From: an uncultured Candidatus Melainabacteria bacterium
Lineage (GTDB): Bacteria; Cyanobacteriota; Vampirovibrionia; Gastranaerophilales; Gastranaerophilaceae
DNA length: 7,297 bases
Assembly (NCBI GenBank): GCA_934717895.1
Contig: CAKUZO010000078.1
Coordinates: 1-7,297 of the forward strand
Reading direction: 5' to 3'
How positions within the stretch are numbered: position 1 is the stretch's first letter; every line of letters begins with the position of its first letter. Both the position numbers and the translations under genes were made by a program. The notes under the pieces are model-generated. The model ran no database searches, had not been told where the DNA came from, and worked only from the letters and a program-made list of their open reading frames with translations. Positions 6,234-7,297 of the stretch are shown here, in pieces.

Positions 6234-6274
6234 AAAAAAGAACCTTCAAAATTTCGGCGAAGGTTCTTTTTTTT
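6234..6274. terminator. Bidirectional intrinsic terminator
   Basis: AAAAAAGAACCTTC (6234-6247) pairs perfectly with GAAGGTTCTTTTTT (6259-6272) around an 11-base loop. The plus strand ends in eight T. On the minus strand the right arm also ends in six T. It lies between convergent genes, 37 bases after the plus-strand 56-residue gene and 10 bases after the stop of the minus-strand TM2 gene, and can serve both. Confidence 0.92.
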
Positions 6275-6284
6275 ACCCAAACAA

Positions 6285-6608
6285 CTATCTTGCCATAGCT
6301 CCTGCCAACATATAGACTAAAATAAAAACAACAACAACTACATTTATTAACCAAAGTATGGCAGCTACTATAAAATTAAAGTCCGCTAATTCATTACCAT
6401 CAACATCTTTATACTTATTTAAAAGGATTGCAAAGAAGTCAATCAACGACCACAAGCCACAACCACCAAAAGTCAATAATTGCAAAATTCCTATACCCAC
6501 ATACCCAGTATAAAAACGATGAAATCCAAACTCGCCAAGAAACAAAGATAACAACATTGTTATTGTCCAAGACTTGTCACTTTTTTGATTATATACTTCA
6601 TTAGCCAT
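6285..6608 (-). CDS. TM2 domain-containing membrane protein
   Basis: This 107-residue protein carries a TM2 domain at about residues 12-72. The first helix (14-24) leads into the conserved turn GEFGFHRFYTG (25-35), followed by a second helix (38-63) and the polar end DFFAILLNKYKDVDGNEL. A third hydrophobic helix follows (79-103), giving three predicted membrane segments and no cleavable signal. The molecular role of bacterial TM2 proteins is generally undefined. The ATG at 6606-6608 has AGGA seven bases upstream (6616-6619). The gene starts 46 bases after the DUF2752 stop, with no terminator between them, so it is probably the last gene of the dut run, and it ends 10 bases before the shared terminator. 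Confidence 0.9.
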   Translation of the reverse strand: MANEVYNQKSDKSWTITMLLSLFLGEFGFHRFYTGYVGIGILQLLTFGGCGLWSLIDFFAILLNKYKDVDGNELADFNFIVAAILWLINVVVVVFILVYMLAGAMAR

Positions 6609-6654
6609 AATAAATTCCTTTCAAAATTGAGTACAGCCAATACTATCACGCTGT

Positions 6655-6918
6655 TTATGATTTAAAATCATCTTTTTGTATTAATTTGAACCACAAAAAC
6701 AACATCAGCGGAGCAACAATAACAATCAAGTTATTATATTCAAAAGCTTCTCTGAAATGAAAATGAAACAAGGCATGAAAGGCTCTTGTAATTCCACAAC
6801 CCAAGCAATCATGCCCTGTTAAATTTTTCCACAAACACAATGTTCTACTGCTAAATTTCACCAACAATTCAACAGCTACAACGAATATAAGTGGTAATAT
6901 TAATTTTAAATATTTCAT
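6655..6918 (-). CDS. DUF2752 family small membrane protein
   Basis: This 87-residue protein has an N-terminal hydrophobic helix (5-21), then the family signature: C28-[16 protein letters not shown] (34-47, with C38 and C41), and AFEYNNL (58-64), followed by a second helix (62-79). DUF2752 proteins usually read CPGCGxTRA, so leucine replaces the proline here. The spaced cysteines suggest a metal or redox site near the membrane, but the function is unknown. Its ATG overlaps the dut stop codon in the four bases ATGA (6915-6918), implying translational coupling. AGGG lies only two or three bases before the ATG, too close for a normal ribosome site. Confidence 0.88.
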   Translation of the reverse strand: MKYLKLILPLIFVVAVELLVKFSSRTLCLWKNLTGHDCLGCGITRAFHALFHFHFREAFEYNNLIVIVAPLMLFLWFKLIQKDDFKS

Positions 6919-7297
6919 TTCCCTGTTGAGCCAAATCCGCCTTCACCACGAGATGTTTCTGAAAGCTCCACTGCAACTTTAATTTCAGCCTGTTCAACAC
7001 GAGCAATTACCATCTGTGCAATTCTTTCGTCCGGTTGAATTGTATAAGCCTCATTTGAAACATTCACGATAGGCACACAAACTTCGCCTCTGTAATCTTC
7101 ATCAATTGTTCCGATACAGTTAATTAGCGTAATTCCGTGTTTAATAGATAACCCTGAACGTGGTCTTACCTGTGCTTCATAACCATGTTCAAGTTCGATT
7201 TTTAAACCTGTTGGGATAAGTTTTCTTTCAAGTGGTTGTAACGTTATAGGTTCAGAAATTGCGGCACACAAATCCATGCCTGCTGCTCCTTCTGTTT
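6915..7297 (-). CDS. dut: dUTP diphosphatase (trimeric dUTPase), N-terminus cut by window
   Basis: The enzyme hydrolyses dUTP to dUMP and diphosphate, supplying dTMP precursor and keeping uracil out of DNA. All five trimeric dUTPase motifs are present in order: [33 protein letters not shown] (with the catalytic Asp of GTID), RIAQMVIA and the C-terminal P-loop-like [10 protein letters not shown]. The frame remains open to the right edge. The residues before the apparent ATG at 7275-7277 read TEGAAG, matching the TEGxAG segment that normally precedes the first motif. That internal methionine is therefore not the start, and the true N-terminus, perhaps 15-20 residues, lies beyond base 7297. The stop codon overlaps the next gene. 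The protein is soluble and homotrimeric by family precedent. Confidence 0.95.
   Translation of the reverse strand, partial: TEGAAGMDLCAAISEPITLQPLERKLIPTGLKIELEHGYEAQVRPRSGLSIKHGITLINCIGTIDEDYRGEVCVPIVNVSNEAYTIQPDERIAQMVIARVEQAEIKVAVELSETSRGEGGFGSTGK

Noticed and set aside
7275..7277. ATG as the true start of dut
   Set aside because: The upstream in-frame residues TEGAAG match the dUTPase family N-terminal to motif 1, so the gene continues past the window edge.

Overview
The window is AT-rich bacterial DNA, apart from a few short GC-rich hairpins in the first 550 bases. Its gene content would fit a fermentative, glycogen-storing gut bacterium of the non-photosynthetic cyanobacterial sister lineage (Gastranaerophilales/Melainabacteria). 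The genes behind that idea are a large cytoplasmic GH57 amylase, a CpcE/NblB-like HEAT-repeat protein, a soluble PAS-GAF histidine kinase, TM2 and DUF2752 membrane proteins and a trimeric dUTPase. This placement is an inference from gene types only and is not firm.

Layout. Bases 1-90 hold a near-consensus leftward promoter that probably serves a gene lying mostly outside the window. Bases 90-677 contain no gene and are a mosaic of intergenic repeats: a GC-rich hairpin, CGTCATTCTGA boxes in both orientations, an AGCTGCTT repeat and an 89-bp nested inverted repeat. An intrinsic terminator at 678-711 closes a minus-strand HEAT-repeat gene (736-1593). After a 315-bp AT-rich gap comes a minus-strand orphan histidine kinase (1909-3567). 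Its promoter places the predicted transcription start on the A of its ATG, so its mRNA is probably leaderless. Divergent from it on the plus strand are a GH57 alpha-glucan hydrolase (3727-5946) and a 56-residue protein of unknown function (6026-6196). A strong bidirectional terminator (6234-6274) separates these from a convergent minus-strand gene run: dut (cut by the right edge), a DUF2752 gene (start and stop overlap as ATGA) and a TM2-domain gene.

How the genes may work together. The kinase and the amylase share a 159-bp divergent control region. It carries two copies of TTTGTAAATT, one touching the kinase -35 box and the other next to the amylase promoter, so the two genes may be co-regulated. 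No response regulator is adjacent to the kinase. The DUF2752 and TM2 genes are probably co-transcribed with dut, but nothing visible links their functions. No phage, transposase, CRISPR array, tRNA or rRNA was seen. I found no convincing new multi-gene system. The most noteworthy points are the leaderless kinase promoter, the shared divergent control region, the nested inverted repeat and the unrecognised 56-residue gene.
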